The notes under the pieces are model-generated. The model made no database searches. It saw only the letters and a list, made by a program, of their open reading frames with translations, and was not told the DNA's origin. 64,000 nucleotides of DNA. Origin: Pseudomonadota bacterium. GTDB taxonomy: Bacteria; Pseudomonadota; Alphaproteobacteria; Rhizobiales; Xanthobacteraceae. The position numbers and the translations under genes are program-made. Below, one piece after another: positions 17,706 to 25,871 of the stretch (positions are counted from its first letter, which is position 1; every line of letters starts with the position of its first letter). The DNA is taken from contig JAFAGM010000128.1 in NCBI GenBank assembly GCA_023422775.1, forward strand, positions 1 through 64,000, in the 5' to 3' direction.

Positions 17706-18046
17706 GCGAGTTCTTCGGCAGTCCGCACGCGCTGTTGATTCTGGTGCTCGCCGGTTTCCTGCCCAACGAAATCTGGCGCATGGCCGGGCTCTGGTTCGGC
17801 AGCGGCATCGACGAGGGCTCGGAAATCCTGGTGTGGGTGAGAGCGGTGGCGACCGCAATCCTTGCCGGCGTCATCGCGCAGATCCTGGTGCAGCCGCCGG
17901 GCGCGCTCACCAGCGTGCCGGACTGGCTGCGCTATGGCGCGGTGGCCGCGGGCTTTGCGGCCTTCATGCTGACGCGGCGGTCGATCTTCGTCGGCGTATT
18001 CTGCGGCGAGGTCGTCATGCTGGTGGGCAAGTGGTGGCTCGGTTGA
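17702..18046 (+). CDS. azlD: AzlD family small membrane protein
   Basis: The 114-residue, four-helix hydrophobic partner of AzlC. Its ATG overlaps the azlC stop by four bases. AzlD-type features are the LVLAGFLPNEIWR segment near the start and a C-terminal hairpin (FVGVFCGEVVMLVGKWWLG). It is slightly longer than typical AzlD (about 100-110). It is required together with AzlC for transport in characterised systems. Substrate specificity here is inferred from the family. Confidence 0.83.
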   Translation: MSEFFGSPHALLILVLAGFLPNEIWRMAGLWFGSGIDEGSEILVWVRAVATAILAGVIAQILVQPPGALTSVPDWLRYGAVAAGFAAFMLTRRSIFVGVFCGEVVMLVGKWWLG

Positions 18047-18126
18047 TTGCAGCCGGCGCATATTCCGCTACCGTGGGCCGCTGTGATAAAAGCACTCAAT
18101 ACTCCACTGGATATCTGGATCAGGCC

Positions 18127-18618
18127 ATGGTTCGAGAAAGCGAAGTCCGCGAGGGCGAACTCACTGTCGACATGCCGCCGGCCCGCGACGCCGGGCTGGT
18201 GTTTGTCGGCCGCATCCGCACGCCCTGGAAGTCACGGCTGGAGACGCCGCGGCAGGGCCGTCTCGACGGCCCGGTCTGCCGGCTGGAGATCTTCGAGCCC
18301 TGGGTGCCCGCGATCAAGGGTGTCGATTTTTACGAGAGCCTGGAGGTGATCTACTGGCTGCACCAGTCGCGCCGCGACCTGGTGCTGCAGAGCCCGAAGA
18401 ACAACCAGAAAACCCGCGGCACGTTCTCGCTGCGCTCGCCGGTGCGGCCCAACCCGATCGGCACCTCGATCGTGAAGTTCGTCAAGATCGAGGGCAACGT
18501 CATCCTGGTGCGCGGCCTCGACTGTCTCGACGAAACGCCGCTGCTCGACATCAAGCCCGACCGCTGCGAGTTCACGCCGCTGGCACCGCCGCAGCCCGGG
18601 GATTTCCAGACGGAGTAG
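18127..18618 (+). CDS. trmO: tRNA (t6A37-N6)-methyltransferase TrmO (TsaA/YaeB family)
   Basis: TrmO methylates N6-threonylcarbamoyladenosine at position 37 of ANN-decoding tRNAs, using SAM. The 163-residue protein has the family signature in order: GLVFVGRIRTPW, GRLDGPVCRLEIFEPW, and the highly conserved FSLRSPVRPNPIGTSIVKF, followed by GLDCLDETPLLDIKP. I chose the ATG at 18127. It is shorter than E. coli TrmO (235) because it lacks the C-terminal extension, as do many alphaproteobacterial members. It follows azlD by 80 bases. Confidence 0.88.
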   Translation: MVRESEVREGELTVDMPPARDAGLVFVGRIRTPWKSRLETPRQGRLDGPVCRLEIFEPWVPAIKGVDFYESLEVIYWLHQSRRDLVLQSPKNNQKTRGTFSLRSPVRPNPIGTSIVKFVKIEGNVILVRGLDCLDETPLLDIKPDRCEFTPLAPPQPGDFQTE

Positions 18619-18623
18619 TGTCT

Positions 18624-18662
18624 GTCATTCTGGGGCGTCGCGTAGCGACGAACCCGGAATCC
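18624..18662. repeat. Palindromic repeat, family A, left half
   Basis: GTCATTCTGGGGCGTCGCG, then TAGCGACGAACCCGGAATCC, matches the left half of the intact repeat at 16782-16855. Its inverted partner is at 19137-19178. The two halves bracket a pair of small genes. Confidence 0.75.
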
Positions 18663-18705
18663 ATCGAGCCGCTTGTGTGTTGCCGAAGCGAATCTACGAA
18701 CCTTG

Positions 18706-18999
18706 ATGGCAGGACAATCCAACCAGACGCTGTTGCGTTTCGTACTGCAGCGATCTCATCCAGATACGGGTGTTGAGGACGGCGTTTTCGGCGCCGCATA
18801 CGAACTTCGAGACGGCACTCGTGCGACGGTTCAGGATCGCGAGCTATTGCAGGACTTGCTGTCATGGTTCGAGACCAATCTTGCAATACCTGAACGGTTC
18901 AATCGCACCAAATCGAAGGGCTACTACCGTCGAAATACTGCTGGTGTGTCGCGGATTAGGCCTTCGGCTCAAGAGCACATCGCGAAGATGCGGCTTTAG
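18706..18999 (+). CDS. Conserved-looking small protein of unknown function
   Basis: From the ATG at 18706 (MAGQSNQTLLRFVLQ) this is a 97-residue soluble protein; an upstream in-frame start at 18673 is possible. It has mixed charge, two Trp/Tyr-containing segments (LLSWFETNLAIPERF and KSKGYYRRNTAGVSRI), and ends KMRL. The composition is less GC-rich than neighbouring genes. The stop overlaps the GTG of a second small frame (TAGTG at 18997-19001), suggesting translational coupling. I do not recognise the family; a small accessory module is the best description. Confidence 0.55.
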   Translation: MAGQSNQTLLRFVLQRSHPDTGVEDGVFGAAYELRDGTRATVQDRELLQDLLSWFETNLAIPERFNRTKSKGYYRRNTAGVSRIRPSAQEHIAKMRL

Positions 19000-19118
19000 T
19001 GCTTATTCTGGAGAATAACGGATACGTCGTGTCGCAGATTACGACGACCAGACCGGGGTACGTCATTTTTCAGGATGACCATCAAGTGATCGCGGAACCG
19101 TTTCACGACAGTCGATGA
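18999..19118 (+). CDS. 39-residue protein coupled to the upstream small gene
   Basis: GTG at 18999 overlaps the upstream TAG. The product reads VLILENNGYVVSQITTTRPG, then YVIFQDDHQVIAEPFHDSR. The alternation of short beta-strands with RPGYVIFQDDHQV looks like a real small beta-rich protein rather than chance translation. Together with the 97-residue neighbour it lies between the two halves of a palindromic repeat. Function unknown. Confidence 0.5.
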   Translation: MLILENNGYVVSQITTTRPGYVIFQDDHQVIAEPFHDSR

Positions 19119-19136
19119 CCGTAACATACGGATGAT

Positions 19137-19178
19137 GGGATTCCGGGTTCGCGCCAATTGGCGCGCCCCGGAATGACG
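19137..19178. repeat. Palindromic repeat, family A, right half
   Basis: GGGATTCCGGGTTCGCG followed by GCGCGCCCCGGAATGACGG matches the right half of the intact repeat at 16782-16855 and is an inverted copy of 18624-18662. An inner GCGCCAATTGGCGC palindrome is present. Confidence 0.75.
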
Positions 19179-19185
19179 GCGAGTT

Positions 19186-19608
19186 CTACCCCAGCGCCGC
19201 CACCAGCCTGGTCGCATTGTCTTCCAGCACCTTCACATCTTCCTTGCGGCTCGCCGGCGGCAATAGCGCGACGCCGTCATGGCGCGGCATCACGTGCATG
19301 TGCAGGTGAAAGACGACCTGGCCGCCGGCGGGCTCGTTGAACTGCTGCACGGTGATGCCGTCGGCCTTGAAGGCCTTCATGGCGGCGGCGGCGATCTTGT
19401 GTGCGGCGCGGGCGACGTGGGCGTAATCCTCGGGCTTGATGTCGAGGATGTTGCGGGCAGGGGCCTTCGGGATGACAAGCGTATGGCCCGGCGAGCGCGG
19501 CATGATGTCGAGGAATGCCAGCACGTGGTCGTCCTCATAGACCTTGTGGCAGGGAAACTCGCCGCGCAGGATTTTTGCGAAGGGGTTGTTGGTGTCATAG
19601 GCGGGCAT
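19186..19608 (-). CDS. HIT family protein (Hint-like)
   Basis: A 140-residue histidine-triad nucleotide hydrolase/transferase. The signature HLHMHVMPR (about residues 101-109) carries the catalytic triad histidines. The N-terminal NNPFAKILRGEFPCHKVYEDD and the core LAFLDIMPRSPGHTLVIPK are typical of the Hint branch, which hydrolyses AMP-lysine and similar phosphoramidates. Physiological substrate unknown. The GNAT gene upstream on the same strand (19660-20907) ends 51 bases before it, so they may be co-transcribed. Confidence 0.92.
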   Translation of the reverse strand: MPAYDTNNPFAKILRGEFPCHKVYEDDHVLAFLDIMPRSPGHTLVIPKAPARNILDIKPEDYAHVARAAHKIAAAAMKAFKADGITVQQFNEPAGGQVVFHLHMHVMPRHDGVALLPPASRKEDVKVLEDNATRLVAALG

Positions 19609-19659
19609 GGCTGCTTCCCTCGAGGTTTGATTTCAATCTCATGTCGGTCGTGCGCGGGG

Positions 19660-20907
19660 TCAAGCCTCGTCGGCGGCCTTGCGAAACGGGCCGGCCTCGG
19701 TCAGCTCGCGGCCGACTTCGGCCACATAGGCGCGCTCGCGCTTCAGGTAATCCGCGATTGCGCGGCGCAGATCGGGATCGGCGATGAAGTGCGCGGAGTA
19801 GGTGGTTTGCGGCAGGTAGCCGCGCGCCAGCTTGTGCTCGCCCTGCGCGCCGGCCTCCACGATCTTGAGGCCGCGCTGGATCGCGAAATCGATGGCCTGA
19901 TAATAGCAGACCTCGAAATGCAGGAAGGGATGATGCTCGACCGCGCCCCAGTTGCGGCCGAATAGCGTGTCCGAGCCGATGAAGTTGATGGCGCCCGCGA
20001 TCCAGCGGCCGTAGCGCTTGGCCATCACCAGCAGCACGTCGCGGCTCATGCTCTCGCCGATCAGCGAGAAGAATTTGCGGGTCAGGTAAGGTCGGCCCCA
20101 TTTGCGTGAACCGGTCTCCATGTAGAACGCGAAGAATGCGTCCCAGGCGTCCTCGGTGATGTCACTGCCGGTCAGATGGTGGATCGTGATCCCGGCGGAA
20201 ATGGCCTCGCGCCGTTCGCGCTTGATCGCCTTGCGGTGGCGCGAATTCAGCGAAGCCAGGAAATCGTCGAAACTGCCATAGCCGTTATTGTGCCAGTGGA
20301 ATTGCTGGTCGTTCCGCAGCAGAAAGCCGTGGCTGCCTAAAAACTTCGCCTCGCCCTCGCGGGCGAACGTCACGTGCACGGAGGAGGCGTCGGTGGCATT
20401 GCACAGCGCCATCAATCCGCCCGCCAGCGCGGTCCCGATCCGGTCGCGGTCGACGCCGTCGCGGATCAGGAGCCGCGGGCCTGTCGCGGGTGTGAACGGC
20501 ACCGAGGCCTGCAGCTTCGGGTAATAGCGTCCGCCCGCGCGCTCATAGGCATCCGCCCAGCCGCGGTCGAAGACATATTCGCCTTGCGAGTGGGATTTCA
20601 GATAGCAGGGCACGATGCCGACGATGTCGCCGCCAAGGCGTGCCAACAGGTGTCGCGCCCCCCAGCCGGTGCGGGGGCAGGCCGAGCCGGAGGCTTCGGC
20701 GGCCGCAAAAAATGCGTGGGAAACGAAGGGGTTATAGGCCGGCCTTGAACCGGCGCAGAAGTCGGCTCGGATTCCGTTTGAAGCCAGCGTGTCGAGATTT
20801 TCGAGGCTGTTGGGGTCGCCGGCCGGATTGGCGCAGGCATCCCATTCCGCAGCATCGATGTCGCTGGCGGAGGGGATGGCTTCGAGGGTGATTTCGGATG
20901 ACGCCAT
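19660..20907 (-). CDS. FemAB/GNAT-like acyltransferase, DUF482 (peptidogalycan biosynthesis/recognition type)
   Basis: A 415-residue soluble protein of the GNAT superfamily, DUF482 branch. Recognisable features are NPFVSHAFFAAAEASGS (about residue 57), GWGARHLL, FDRGWADAYERAGGRYYPKL, HWHNNGYGSFDDFLASLNSRHRKAIKRERR, and the C-terminal FEVCYYQAIDFAIQRGLKIVEAGAQGEHK, all in the order of this family. The family is widespread in proteobacteria, but its reaction has not been firmly established; links to peptidoglycan-like substrates are from annotation only. It probably shares a transcript with the downstream HIT gene. Confidence 0.8.
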   Translation of the reverse strand: MASSEITLEAIPSASDIDAAEWDACANPAGDPNSLENLDTLASNGIRADFCAGSRPAYNPFVSHAFFAAAEASGSACPRTGWGARHLLARLGGDIVGIVPCYLKSHSQGEYVFDRGWADAYERAGGRYYPKLQASVPFTPATGPRLLIRDGVDRDRIGTALAGGLMALCNATDASSVHVTFAREGEAKFLGSHGFLLRNDQQFHWHNNGYGSFDDFLASLNSRHRKAIKRERREAISAGITIHHLTGSDITEDAWDAFFAFYMETGSRKWGRPYLTRKFFSLIGESMSRDVLLVMAKRYGRWIAGAINFIGSDTLFGRNWGAVEHHPFLHFEVCYYQAIDFAIQRGLKIVEAGAQGEHKLARGYLPQTTYSAHFIADPDLRRAIADYLKRERAYVAEVGRELTEAGPFRKAADEA

Positions 20908-21010
20908 CTAGAAAATTCGGACCGGTCCCATGATGCGATCATCCATCCCCATGGTGACCATCCCAAAGATCGTGCATCGGGCGCATCAGTTCAAGGTGGC
21001 CCGGCGCGGA

Positions 21011-21763
21011 TCAGGTTCCCGGCAGGAACCCCTCGAAGATCATCTGGTCGGCATAGCGCGCGGCCTGCTGGCGCTGGTCCGGCGTGCGCACGGTCCACGC
21101 CAGCAGCGGCAAGCCAAAGATGTTGCGGGCGATCCAGGGTGCCGCCGCGGGCAGTTCGTTGACCCAATAGGCCACGAAATGCGGCCGGCTCCAGAAGGCG
21201 TGGCGGAGCTGCGTCATGCCGTGACGCTGTTCCGGCGAAGCCTCCGGCCACTCCTCGGCGGTATATTCGCGCTCGGCCACGATGCCGCGGGCAAGTCCGG
21301 GCATCAGTTCGCGCAGCGCCAGCACCTGGTCGGGATCGAAGGACATTCCGACCGCGGGTCCGGAATAGGAAGCAAGTATGTCGGCCATCCGTTTCACCAG
21401 CCGGCGGTCGCCGTCGAAATGGCTCTTTACCTCGATCACCAGCGGCACGCGGCCGGCGACGAGGGCGCAGAGATCGCCGAGCGTCATCATCCGTTCCGGC
21501 GTGTTCTTGAAATGGATGGTCTTGAGTTCGGCGGCGGTCTTGCCGAGCAACGCGCCGGAGCCTTCCGTGAGCCGGCCGAGTGCGTTGTCGTGATGCACCA
21601 TCGCCTCACCGTCGGACGAAAGCTGGATGTCGCACTCGATGGCGAAGTTGCCGTCGATGGCCGCGTTCGCTGCCGCCGGCATGTTCTCGACGATGCCGCG
21701 CGCGATATCGTGCAGGCCGCGATGCGCGACCGGACGCGCCGTCAGCCAGTCGGGGGCACGCAC
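21011..21763 (-). CDS. Glycerophosphodiester phosphodiesterase
   Basis: A cytoplasmic GDPD/UgpQ-type enzyme that hydrolyses glycerophosphodiesters from phospholipid turnover to glycerol-3-phosphate and an alcohol. The 250-residue TIM-barrel protein has AHRGLHD at residues 13-19 (catalytic His plus metal-binding region), ECDIQLSSDGEAMVHHD (metal ligands and the second catalytic His) and VIEVKSH. The start is GTG at 21763 with CGGAG about ten bases upstream. It lies 15 bases after the RidA gene on the same strand, so they form an operon. Confidence 0.9.
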   Translation of the reverse strand: MRAPDWLTARPVAHRGLHDIARGIVENMPAAANAAIDGNFAIECDIQLSSDGEAMVHHDNALGRLTEGSGALLGKTAAELKTIHFKNTPERMMTLGDLCALVAGRVPLVIEVKSHFDGDRRLVKRMADILASYSGPAVGMSFDPDQVLALRELMPGLARGIVAEREYTAEEWPEASPEQRHGMTQLRHAFWSRPHFVAYWVNELPAAAPWIARNIFGLPLLAWTVRTPDQRQQAARYADQMIFEGFLPGT

Positions 21764-21778
21764 GAAGCCGAACTCCGT

Positions 21779-22246
21779 TCAGGATACCTCGAAGATGGCA
21801 TCGACCTCGACGGCTGCGTCCGAGGGCAGGGAGGCGACGCCGACGGTGGTGCGCGCGTGGCGACCCTTGTCGCCGAAGGCGGTGACCATCAGGTCGGACG
21901 CACCGTTCAGCACCTTGGGCCCATCGAGGAAGTCGGGCGCGGAATTGATGAAGCCGCCGAGCCGCACCACGCGCACCACCTTGTCGAGATCGCCGAGCGC
22001 GGCCTTCACCTGCGCCAGCAGATTGACCGCGCAACCTTGGGCAGCGGTGTAACCCTGTTCGACGGTAACGCCGGCCCCCAGCTTGCCCTTGGCGATCAGC
22101 TTGCCTTCCGCATTGGCGCAGACCTGGCCCGAGACGAACAGCAGGTTTCCGCTGCGCACGAAACCGACATAGTTGGCCATCGGGGTGCGCGGATCGTTCA
22201 GGACAATGCCCTGTGCCGCCAGCTTCTGTTCGACTGTACCCGCCAT
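21779..22246 (-). CDS. RidA family protein (YjgF/YER057c/UK114)
   Basis: A 155-residue member of the longer RidA subfamily. RidA proteins are trimeric enamine/imine deaminases that detoxify 2-aminoacrylate. Visible are the N-terminal NYVGFVRSGNLLFVSGQV and the C-terminal ARTTVGVASLPSDAAVEVDAIFEV, with the Arg in ARTTVG that aligns with the substrate-binding Arg of RidA. It is about 25 residues longer than canonical RidA and resembles the group often paired with other enzymes. I chose the ATG at 22246; the frame continues to 22348. Operon with the GDPD gene. Confidence 0.85.
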   Translation of the reverse strand: MAGTVEQKLAAQGIVLNDPRTPMANYVGFVRSGNLLFVSGQVCANAEGKLIAKGKLGAGVTVEQGYTAAQGCAVNLLAQVKAALGDLDKVVRVVRLGGFINSAPDFLDGPKVLNGASDLMVTAFGDKGRHARTTVGVASLPSDAAVEVDAIFEVS

Positions 22247-22500
22247 GTTTCCGTCCCCGATTGATTTGACCGTGCCTGATCCGCGGGACCAGGTGCGCAT
22301 TGTTTCGCGCATCGCGCTTTCCGTTGCAAGCGACCGCAATGGCGCCATGCACGCCGCGAATGAGAACGAAACCTGCCGGAAACCACCGGAAAACGTAGCA
22401 TTCGGGTCTCAATTTCTGGCGTTTTGGAGGAGCCGCCCTAGTTGCGACGCAATGGAGCCGTCACTAATGTGACGAATCTCCACCCAGGAAATAACTGAAC

Positions 22501-23367
22501 ATGGCTAGCTCGTTCCCGATTCCGGTCCGTGCCCTGGTGTTCTCGATTGCCGCCACCCTTGGATCCGGTTTCGTAAACGGACCGGCGCTGGCAGGCGCCA
22601 GCGGGCCGTTTCTCGCCCATCAGGCGCTCTATGAACTGAAGCTGGTAAAGGCCCGCGGAACCAACGCGATCAGCGGGGCGCGCGGCCGCATTCTCTACAA
22701 TTTCTCGGGCAGCGCCTGCGAGGGCTACACGTCCGAATTCCGCCAGGTGTCGGAACTCGACAGCGGCGAGGGCAAGCTGACGCTTAGCGATCTGCGTTCG
22801 CATTCCTGGGAAGACGGCGCCGGCAAGAGCTATCGCTTCAAGATCGATACGCGGATGAACGATGCCGCGTCCGCCCCGATCGACGGCATGGCGGAACGGG
22901 TCGGCGACCACATCACGGTCAAGCTGAAGCGGCCGGTGGTGAAGACCTTCAATCTCGACGGCAAGACCGTGTTTCCAACCGAGCAGATCCAGCACATCAT
23001 CGCCGCCGCCCGTGAGGGCAAGTCGGTGCTGGAACTGATGGTCTATGACGGCTCCGACAACGGCGAGAAGGTCTACAATACCCTCTCCATCATTGGGCAG
23101 CCGATCCCGGGCACCCGCAGCATCGCCTCGCCCGATCCCTCGACCGACAGCGACCAGATGAAGGCGCTGACACGCTGGCCGGTCACGGTGAGCTATTACG
23201 ATCGCGACGCCAAGACCAGGGAAGGCGAGCAGACACCGGTCTACGCGATGTCGTTCGAACTGTTCGAGAACGGCGTCTCCCGTGCGCTGGTGCTCGACTA
23301 CAACGATTTCGTGATTTCGGGCGCGATGGGCAAATTCGACGTCAGGGACACCAAGCCCTGCAAGTGA
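22501..23367 (+). CDS. eipB: Cell envelope integrity protein EipB (DUF1849)
   Basis: EipB is a periplasmic beta-spiral protein that, in Brucella, maintains the cell envelope and contributes to stress resistance. The 288-residue protein has a signal peptide ending about residue 33 (GPALAGA) and the DUF1849 core from FLAHQALYELKLVKA. Cys73 (in SGSACEGY) and Cys287 (in TKPCK) are the only mature cysteines and correspond to the conserved disulfide of the family. Internal marks are FEDG-like SWEDGAGKSYRFK and VLDYNDFVISG near the C-terminus. Monocistronic by spacing. Confidence 0.88.
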   Translation: MASSFPIPVRALVFSIAATLGSGFVNGPALAGASGPFLAHQALYELKLVKARGTNAISGARGRILYNFSGSACEGYTSEFRQVSELDSGEGKLTLSDLRSHSWEDGAGKSYRFKIDTRMNDAASAPIDGMAERVGDHITVKLKRPVVKTFNLDGKTVFPTEQIQHIIAAAREGKSVLELMVYDGSDNGEKVYNTLSIIGQPIPGTRSIASPDPSTDSDQMKALTRWPVTVSYYDRDAKTREGEQTPVYAMSFELFENGVSRALVLDYNDFVISGAMGKFDVRDTKPCK

Positions 23368-23424
23368 CCGGCGCATTCTCGCGCACACGCCCAGAGCGAG
23401 CCTGACCGAGAGAGCCGCGCGTTT

Positions 23425-23453
23425 GTCATGCCCGGCACAAGGCCGGGCATGAC
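23425..23453. repeat. Palindromic repeat, family G
   Basis: GTCATGCCCGGC (23425-23436) and GCCGGGCATGAC (23442-23453) form a perfect 12-base inverted repeat with a 5-base loop. It lies 58 bases after eipB and could also act as a transcript-end hairpin, although no T-tract follows. Confidence 0.7.
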
Positions 23454-23552
23454 GAGTTCTCGGAAAGAGCCTCTATCCCATAAGCAGTCTGGTCGGACGC
23501 ACCGGAGGCGGATACGCTTCAGCCCAATCATGAAAGTCAGGGAGGCACAAAC

Positions 23553-23954
23553 ATGAGCAAGCTCGACCATCTTCGCCCCAGCGGACTTCACCACAATCCG
23601 GCTTACTCCCACGTCGTCGTCGCGTCGGGTGCGCGCACGATCTATATCTCGGGACAGGTGTCCACCGACGATGAGGGGCGGGTGGTCGGCGAGGGCGATC
23701 TGGCCGCTCAGACGACGCAGGTGATGCACAATCTTGGCCTGGCGCTGAAAGCCGCCGGTGCGAGCTATTCCAACATCGTGAAGATCACCACGTTCGTTGT
23801 CGGCTACAAGCCGGAGCTGCGTCCTATCATCGGCAAGGCGCGCTCGGTGTTCTTTGAAGGCATGGAGCCGCCGGCAAGCACGCTTGTCGGTGTGACGGCG
23901 CTTGCGGCCCCGGAATGGCTGATCGAAATCGAGGCCGTTGCCGTAGCGGATTGA
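23553..23954 (+). CDS. RidA family protein
   Basis: A 133-residue RidA-like protein distinct from the one at 21779-22246. It reads SHVVVASGARTIYISGQVSTDDEG, then GASYSNIVKITTFVV and PASTLVGVTALAAPEWLIEIEAVAV. The canonical Arg before STxxV is replaced by Ala-Ser (PPASTLVGV), so it may not deaminate 2-aminoacrylate like true RidA. GGGAGG precedes the ATG. It stands alone between two intergenic repeats. Confidence 0.87.
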   Translation: MSKLDHLRPSGLHHNPAYSHVVVASGARTIYISGQVSTDDEGRVVGEGDLAAQTTQVMHNLGLALKAAGASYSNIVKITTFVVGYKPELRPIIGKARSVFFEGMEPPASTLVGVTALAAPEWLIEIEAVAVAD

Positions 23955-23960
23955 GGGGAG

Positions 23961-24044
23961 CGTCATTGCGAGCGAAGCGAAGCAATCCATAGCTTCACAA
24001 GCTGAAAGATGGATTGCTTCGTCGCTTCGCTCCTCGCAATGACG
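23961..24044. repeat. Palindromic repeat, family B, copy 1
   Basis: An 84-base unit with inverted ends: CGTCATTGCGAGCGAAGCGA on the left and TCGCTTCGCTCCTCGCAATG on the right, with inner arms AAGCAATCCAT and ATGGATTGCTT. The second copy is at 33062-33147. Located between the RidA gene and dinB. Confidence 0.85.
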
Positions 24045-24058
24045 GCGGGGAGAGTTGA

Positions 24059-25369
24059 TTACCCTTCTTCCTCCTCGTCCTCTTCCTTCGCCGGCCCCCT
24101 GTACGCGATGCCCCTGATGACAGCGGCGTTGCCGAACTTCTTCCTCAAATCATCCATCGCGCGCTCGGCGTGCGCCGAGCGGCGGTCCAGCATGTCGGTA
24201 TCGTCGGCCCGCGATCCCTCGCGCAGCGCGCTGACGCCGGTGCCCAGCAGGCGGAAGGCCGTACCGTCGATCTCCCTTGCCAGCATCTCGCGCGATACCG
24301 CGAAAATCTTTGCGGCGAGCTGCGTCGGCGCCTGGATCGATTGCGAGCGGGTCCGCTGCCTGAAATCCGCGGTCTTCAGCTTCAGGGTGATGGTGAGGCC
24401 CGAGAGATCGCTGTTCTTGAGCCGCGCCGACACTTTTTCGGATAGCCGCCACAGCACCTTTTCCAGCGTGGCAAAATCCTTGATGTCGTTCTCGAACGTG
24501 GTCTCGTTGGAAATGGTCTTGGCGCCGCGGTCGGCGACGACGCTGCGGTCGTCGATGCCGCGCGCCAGCCGCCATAGCCGTCGGCCTTCGCCGGCGAACT
24601 GCTTCATCAGTTCGACTTCGTCGGCGCGCTGGAGGTCCGCGATGGTGCGAAAGCCGCGCTGCAGCAGCCTTTCTTGGGTCGCAGGGCCGACGCCGTAGAT
24701 GAAGCCGACCGGCTTGTCGGCCAGCATCTCGCAGGCCTCGTCCTGGTCGAGCGCCGCAAAGCCGCGGGGCTTGTCGAGATCGGAGGCGATCTTGGCCAGG
24801 AACTTGTTGCAGGACAGGCCGACGGACACCGTGATCCCGATATCGCGTTCGACGTCGCGGGCAAATCGCGCCAGCACCTTTGCCGGAATCATGCCGTGGA
24901 CCCGCTCGGTGCCGGAGAGATCGAGGAATGCCTCGTCGATCGAGAGCGGTTCGACCAGCGGCGTCAGCGTCTGCATGGCGCGGCGCACCTCGCGGCCGAC
25001 ACGAACGTATTTGGCCATGTCGGGCGGGATCACGACTGCGGAGGGGCAGAGCGCCAGCGCCTTGAACATCGGCATCGCCGAGCGCACGCCATAGGTCCGC
25101 GAGATGTAGCAGGCGGCCGACACCACGCCGCGCTTGCCGCCACCGATGATGACGGGCTTGTCGGCAATGTCGGGGTTGTCGCGCTTCTCGACGGTGGCGT
25201 AGAACGCGTCGCAATCGATATGCGCGAGCGTCAGCGACGGCAGGGCGTGGTGGCGAACCAGGCGAGGCGAGCCGCATTCGCCGCATCGCCTGGCCTTGAT
25301 ATCGAGGTCGCCGAGGCAATCCCGGCAGAAGGCGCGCGGACCATGAAGGGCGGGCGCCGGCGCGCTCAC
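24059..25369 (-). CDS. dinB: DNA polymerase IV (Y family) with N-terminal zinc-ribbon-like extension
   Basis: An error-prone translesion polymerase. The protein is 436 residues from GTG 25369 (442 from an in-frame ATG at 25387). The Y-family palm starts LAHIDCDAFYATVEKRDNP (catalytic Asp), with the second catalytic site in PLSIDEAFLDLSGTE. The GVSCNKFLAK-like segment is VGLSCNKFLAKIASDLDKP, and the little-finger domain follows residue ~260. Ahead of the palm, ~45 extra residues carry CRDC and CGEC, a possible zinc ribbon absent from E. coli DinB. The C-terminus is acidic (EEDEEEEG). GTG 25369 overlaps the stop of the DUF3572 gene (GTGA), so they are translationally coupled. Confidence 0.92.
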   Translation of the reverse strand: MSAPAPALHGPRAFCRDCLGDLDIKARRCGECGSPRLVRHHALPSLTLAHIDCDAFYATVEKRDNPDIADKPVIIGGGKRGVVSAACYISRTYGVRSAMPMFKALALCPSAVVIPPDMAKYVRVGREVRRAMQTLTPLVEPLSIDEAFLDLSGTERVHGMIPAKVLARFARDVERDIGITVSVGLSCNKFLAKIASDLDKPRGFAALDQDEACEMLADKPVGFIYGVGPATQERLLQRGFRTIADLQRADEVELMKQFAGEGRRLWRLARGIDDRSVVADRGAKTISNETTFENDIKDFATLEKVLWRLSEKVSARLKNSDLSGLTITLKLKTADFRQRTRSQSIQAPTQLAAKIFAVSREMLAREIDGTAFRLLGTGVSALREGSRADDTDMLDRRSAHAERAMDDLRKKFGNAAVIRGIAYRGPAKEEDEEEEG

Positions 25370-25635
25370 GGCACGTCGCGCTCCCATTTGGGGTCGCCCA
25401 GTACTTCCCGGGCGGCGGCAATATTGGTCGGATGCAGTTGCGAAGCGCTCGCAAACGCCTTCACGGTGGCGTCGTCGCGCAGCACGAAATCCAGCACCGA
25501 GGCCAGAAATTGCGGGTCGGCGGCTGCGTTGCGCAGGGTTTCCGGGCCGATCCCGCTTTCTGCCAGGAACAATCCCAGCCGCTCGGGGTCGCCCGCAATA
25601 AAACTCAGCGCCTGAACTGCAACGATTTCAGCCAC
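25366..25635 (-). CDS. DUF3572 family protein
   Basis: An 89-residue helical protein with the DUF3572 pattern AEIVAVQALSFIAGDPERLGLFLAESG, then LGxxx-type helices ending in AAREVLGDPKWERD. The start used is GTG at 25635. Family members often have ~10 more N-terminal residues, and the frame continues upstream (PLSKKPVHNPRE) with no ordinary start codon, so the true start is uncertain. Its stop overlaps the dinB start. Function unknown, and the coupling to dinB is the main clue. Confidence 0.8.
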   Translation of the reverse strand: MAEIVAVQALSFIAGDPERLGLFLAESGIGPETLRNAAADPQFLASVLDFVLRDDATVKAFASASQLHPTNIAAAREVLGDPKWERDVP

Positions 25636-25871
25636 TTCGCGGGGGTTGTGAACAGGCTTTTTCGACAGCGGATTTGCCTTTCCGTTAACTTCTGGGCTCT
25701 ACTTTGGGAACCATCATGCCCGAGTCTGCGGAATGGGTTCAAGGAAGTGGAAACCAATCCGCAAAAGTCGGTGCATCAGTTTAACGGGTTAGAGCGAATC
25801 CGCCGCTAGTTTAAATTCACTTTTCGACAAGCCGGCGTCGGTAGTGCGTACTGAGTATCAGGGAGGGCGGG

